Below are positions 4,939 to 7,626 of a stretch of 7,626 nucleotides of DNA, piece by piece (the stretch's first letter is position 1; each line of letters begins with the position of its first letter). Below the pieces are notes generated by a model. That model had not been told where the DNA came from, ran no database searches, and worked only from the letters and a program-made list of their open reading frames with translations. The translations under genes were made by a program, and so were the position numbers. Source of the DNA: JAUWKC01 sp035529895 (lineage in GTDB: Bacteria; Planctomycetota; Phycisphaerae; Sedimentisphaerales; Anaerobacaceae); contig DATKVV010000082.1 in NCBI GenBank assembly GCA_035529895.1, positions 1 to 7,626 on the forward strand, read 5' to 3'.

Positions 4939-7626
4939 ATGTGGGGTTTAAGAAGATTTTCAAGGAAAAACAGTTTTAGACACGCGGTTGCATGGTTTTT
5001 GATGGGCTGTATTCTATTTAACACCTGGCCTTCTGTGGCGCTGGCCGGACCCGAAAACCCGCAGGTTGTCAACGGGCAGGTCTCGTTCGAGCAGAGCGGT
5101 TACAATACGACCATAACCGCTTCGGACAAATCCATAATCAACTATAGCGGCTTTGACATTGCGCGCCCGGAGATTGTCCGGTTTATACAGCCCGGCAGCC
5201 AGGCTTCGGTGCTGAACAGGATACTTTCGGCAAATCCCACCCACATCGACGGCACGCTGCTGGCCAACGGCCGGGTATTCTTCATTAACCCGGCGGGCGT
5301 CTATTTCGGCAGTACGGCATTAGTCAATGTCAACCAGCTCGTCGCTTCGGCGCTGGACATTTCAAACTCGGACTTTGTAAACGGAAGACTGAATTTTATC
5401 GGCGGTAAAGGCTCGGTCGTAAACGCCGGCACCATATTCGCCGAAAAAGTCTCCCTCATCGGTAAGCAGATTGCCAACTCCGGCAGCATAAATTGTGCTG
5501 CCGGTTATGTCGTGCTGGCCGCCGGAGACAGGGTTTTTCTCGGCGAGGTCGGCAGCAACGTGGTGCTTGAGATAGATGCGCCGTCGTTGTCTGAGCCGGC
5601 TGCGCCGGTGGATCCGGGGCCGGGCGTTCTCAATGAGGGCACAATCGAAGCCCCGGGCGGCAAGATAGTCCTCGCCGCCGCAGGCGATATTTACTCTCAG
5701 GCCATTTCAAATGTCGGCACGCTGTCGGCTTCGGTCCAGACGGGCGATGCCGGAGAAGTGAAACTTGTCGCCACAGAAGGAACGGTTACCAACAGCGGCA
5801 GAATCGAGGCGACAAGCAATGACGGAAAAGGCGGCACAGTTGAAGTGCTCGGCGACAGGGTGGGTCTGCTGGAGGCGGCCGAAATAGACGTATCAGGCTC
5901 GACCGGCGGCGGAGAAGTCCTCATCGGCGGCGACTATCAGGGCTCGGGAGATATTCCCACCGCCTCGCGGACTTACGTTAGCGCCGACTCAAGCATTAAA
6001 GCCGACGCTATCGACAACGGTGACGGCGGCAAGGTCATCGTCTGGGCGGACGATACTACAGCTTTCTATGGCAATATAAGCGCCCGCGGCGGAAGCGAAG
6101 GCGGCGACGGCGGTTTCGCCGAGGTATCAGGCCATAATCTTATCTATCGCGGCCATTCGGACCTCGGCGCCCCGGCCGGCAGCGCAGGAACTCTCCTGCT
6201 TGACCCCGACAAGATCACTATCCAGGGTGGAACCGCTGATGGAGATGATTCTGAGTCAGTTGTGCCTCCTGACCCAGCACTTTTGTTGGAGCATGATGGC
6301 ACCGGCATCGTCTCATTTGCAGCCTCGCCTTCTGACTTTACCGTATATGAGTCGGAGATTGAGAACACCAATGCTAATATTGTTCTTGAGGCGGACAGCG
6401 GAATTAGCACAAGCGGCACTTTTGACTTTGACGCTGGTTCTGGTAGCGGCGTTTTGGAGCTCCTGACCGGTAACAGCCTTACTCTGAGCACGCAAAATCC
6501 CACCGGCGAGACCACAGGAATCGACCTGACGACAAGCACTGAGATGGCTGGTCTTGAGATCAAGACACAGGGCAGCGGTTCTATCACGATTGAAACCGGT
6601 GTGGCAGGGGTTGAGACAGCTCCGATAGCGTTGTGCAAGCTGACCGCTGGCGGCGGAATTACTATTGATGCAAAAAGCGCCACGGGTACTACGGATACCG
6701 TCGACATAGGCGGCGCGATGAACGCCGGAGGCCCCATTCAGATAACCGGCTCTGCCATAACTGCCAGCGTGGATATCACCGGCAATGGTATTACCCTTAC
6801 CGGGCCTGTTACCGCGGATAAGGCCGACCTGCAGACCATTAACGCCGGAGCCGGAACACTGCAAGCTAACGGAACAATCGACAGAACAACAGCGGACGGG
6901 CTGGCACTGGCGGGCGGCAGCGTAAACCTGACTGACCAGGTTACGCTCAATGACAGCGCCTTTACGTCGACCGGCGGCACTTTCAACAACACCGGAGCAA
7001 TAATCACCGGCGGGCCTATCGCCATAAACCATACGGGCACGGTCACGCTCGGTGCGGACCTGGATCCCGGCGTCGGAAACAGGCCGACCGGTAATTCCGG
7101 CTTGATTACCGTCGCCTCGAATGCCGCTCAGATTCAGGATGCCCTTGACATCGCCGTCGCCGGCGCGACGGTGACCGTTCAGGCCGACAGCTATGCTGAG
7201 GACGTTTCGGTTGATAAGAGCCTGACTCTGAGCGTTCCCAGCGGCACGGCGACAATGACCACTTTGACCTCCGACGCCGCCAAGACAACCGACCTGTCAG
7301 GCAGCTTCGCGGCAGATGGCACCACAGACCCGGTCTTCTGGTTCAAAGGAGCCGTAACACTTGCAGGCGATGTGTGGCTAACCTCAACCAACAACAAGAA
7401 CATTACATTTGATTCGACCGTAAGCGGCACTTCCCTTCTTGATGTTACAACCGGGGGCATTACAAAGTTCGCAGATGTCGTCGGCGGAAGTGGCGCTGCT
7501 CTTACCAGTCTGACCACCGACAGTGTCGGCGATACGGAACTGTGGAACAATATAACTACCAGCGGCGCTCAGACCTACAATGATGATGTTGACCTGAAGG
7601 GCGATGTGATAGCGACCTCGACGGGC
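4939..7626 (+). CDS. TpsA-type exoprotein (filamentous haemagglutinin-like), 5' part, open at window end
   Basis: This is the secreted partner of the upstream transporter; translation stays open for 896 codons to the last base, so the gene continues beyond the window. A basic N-region (LRRFSRK) and hydrophobic stretch lead to a signal peptidase I site after Ala36 (VALA). The TPS/haemagglutination-activity domain runs from about 41 to 200-250; it shows NYSGFDIARPEIVRF, NRI at 93-95, NPTHIDG at 99-105 and NPAG at 117-120, the last corresponding to the canonical NPNG. Gly/Asp-rich repeats then lead to GGDGGFAEVSG (388-398) and LLLDPDKITI (419-428), a block common in large TpsA proteins. Residues 720-767 resemble NosD/pectin-lyase-like beta-helix repeats, and a repeat of about 78 residues begins near 770-806. 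Only three cysteines are present (24, 186, 566). The family forms right-handed beta-helices outside the cell. Adhesion is the usual role, but the target cannot be read from sequence. Confidence 0.92.
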   Translation, partial: MWGLRRFSRKNSFRHAVAWFLMGCILFNTWPSVALAGPENPQVVNGQVSFEQSGYNTTITASDKSIINYSGFDIARPEIVRFIQPGSQASVLNRILSANPTHIDGTLLANGRVFFINPAGVYFGSTALVNVNQLVASALDISNSDFVNGRLNFIGGKGSVVNAGTIFAEKVSLIGKQIANSGSINCAAGYVVLAAGDRVFLGEVGSNVVLEIDAPSLSEPAAPVDPGPGVLNEGTIEAPGGKIVLAAAGDIYSQAISNVGTLSASVQTGDAGEVKLVATEGTVTNSGRIEATSNDGKGGTVEVLGDRVGLLEAAEIDVSGSTGGGEVLIGGDYQGSGDIPTASRTYVSADSSIKADAIDNGDGGKVIVWADDTTAFYGNISARGGSEGGDGGFAEVSGHNLIYRGHSDLGAPAGSAGTLLLDPDKITIQGGTADGDDSESVVPPDPALLLEHDGTGIVSFAASPSDFTVYESEIENTNANIVLEADSGISTSGTFDFDAGSGSGVLELLTGNSLTLSTQNPTGETTGIDLTTSTEMAGLEIKTQGSGSITIETGVAGVETAPIALCKLTAGGGITIDAKSATGTTDTVDIGGAMNAGGPIQITGSAITASVDITGNGITLTGPVTADKADLQTINAGAGTLQANGTIDRTTADGLALAGGSVNLTDQVTLNDSAFTSTGGTFNNTGAIITGGPIAINHTGTVTLGADLDPGVGNRPTGNSGLITVASNAAQIQDALDIAVAGATVTVQADSYAEDVSVDKSLTLSVPSGTATMTTLTSDAAKTTDLSGSFAADGTTDPVFWFKGAVTLAGDVWLTSTNNKNITFDSTVSGTSLLDVTTGGITKFADVVGGSGAALTSLTTDSVGDTELWNNITTSGAQTYNDDVDLKGDVIATSTG
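7249..7626 (+). repeat. Start of a coding repeat array in the exoprotein
   Basis: Protein segments with the pattern L-T-(S/T)-L-T-(S/T)-D occur at residues 773-779 and 855-861. The pattern V-x-L-x-G-D-V-x-x-T-S-T recurs at 806-817 (from position 7354) and 884-895 (from 7588). The spacing is 78-82 residues, about 234-246 bases. Divergence at DNA level suggests an old duplication. The last copy is cut by the window edge, so more copies probably follow. Confidence 0.6.

Noticed and set aside
4951..4971. Twin-arginine-like RRFSRK in the exoprotein signal peptide
   Set aside because: It lacks the usual spacing and hydrophobic residues of a Tat motif, and TpsA proteins cross the inner membrane unfolded through Sec.
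4999..5010. Lipobox-like LMGC at residues 21-24 of the exoprotein
   Set aside because: The hydrophobic segment before it is short and hydrophobicity continues to a good signal peptidase I site at VALA (33-36). A secreted TpsA is expected to be cleaved there rather than lipidated.
6144..7550. Three long minus-strand open frames (6144-6737, 6313-7032, 7191-7550)
   Set aside because: They lie opposite the TpsA frame, overlap one another in different frames, and give low-complexity Pro/Ser/Val or Arg-rich products expected from the complement of a Gly/Thr/Asp-rich gene. No ribosome sites or domains were seen.
1..7626. CRISPR arrays, tRNA or rRNA genes, toxin-antitoxin or defence islands
   Set aside because: No regularly spaced short repeats, cloverleaf-like sequence, rRNA motifs or defence-type domains were seen on either strand.

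Overview
The window looks like a bacterial chromosome fragment from a Gram-negative (outer-membrane) lineage. It carries a complete insertion sequence, a small unusual tyrosine recombinase, a long non-coding gap, and the first two genes of a two-partner (type Vb) secretion operon. The large TpsA with variant TPS motifs and a conserved LLLDPDKITI block, together with a TpsB carrying a long insert in its first POTRA domain, fits Planctomycetota (Phycisphaerae-like) or neighbouring PVC/candidate phyla better than Proteobacteria. That taxonomic guess comes from general resemblance only, and confidence is low to moderate.

Layout. Positions 1-1394 hold an intact ISKra4-type insertion sequence: 26-bp terminal inverted repeats match at 24 positions, and the single leftward transposase gene is best started at 1299 rather than 1314. 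The outer end of the left repeat is base 1 of the window, so the left flank and any target duplication cannot be seen. Positions 1395-1536 are non-coding and rich in small hairpins. Positions 1537-2391 (minus strand) encode a 284-residue tyrosine recombinase that has a catalytic domain only, substitutions at two active-site positions, and a C-terminal four-cysteine zinc-ribbon-like tail. Positions 2392-2994 are about 600 bases without a convincing gene; they hold candidate promoters and short AT-rich repeats. Positions 2995-4845 (plus) encode the TpsB outer-membrane transporter. After a 93-base gap comes the 5' part of a very long TpsA exoprotein (4939 to the window end, open, at least 896 residues).

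How the parts work together. TpsB is expected to sit in the outer membrane, recognise the N-terminal TPS domain of TpsA in the periplasm and thread the protein out, where it folds into a long beta-helix. The exoprotein is likely an adhesin or matrix protein. The recombinase is divergent from this operon and shares the 600-base gap with it. FimB/FimE-type recombinases are also catalytic-domain-only and switch surface structures by DNA inversion, so promoter switching is a testable but unproven idea. I found no CRISPR array, tRNA, rRNA or clearly new defence-type system.
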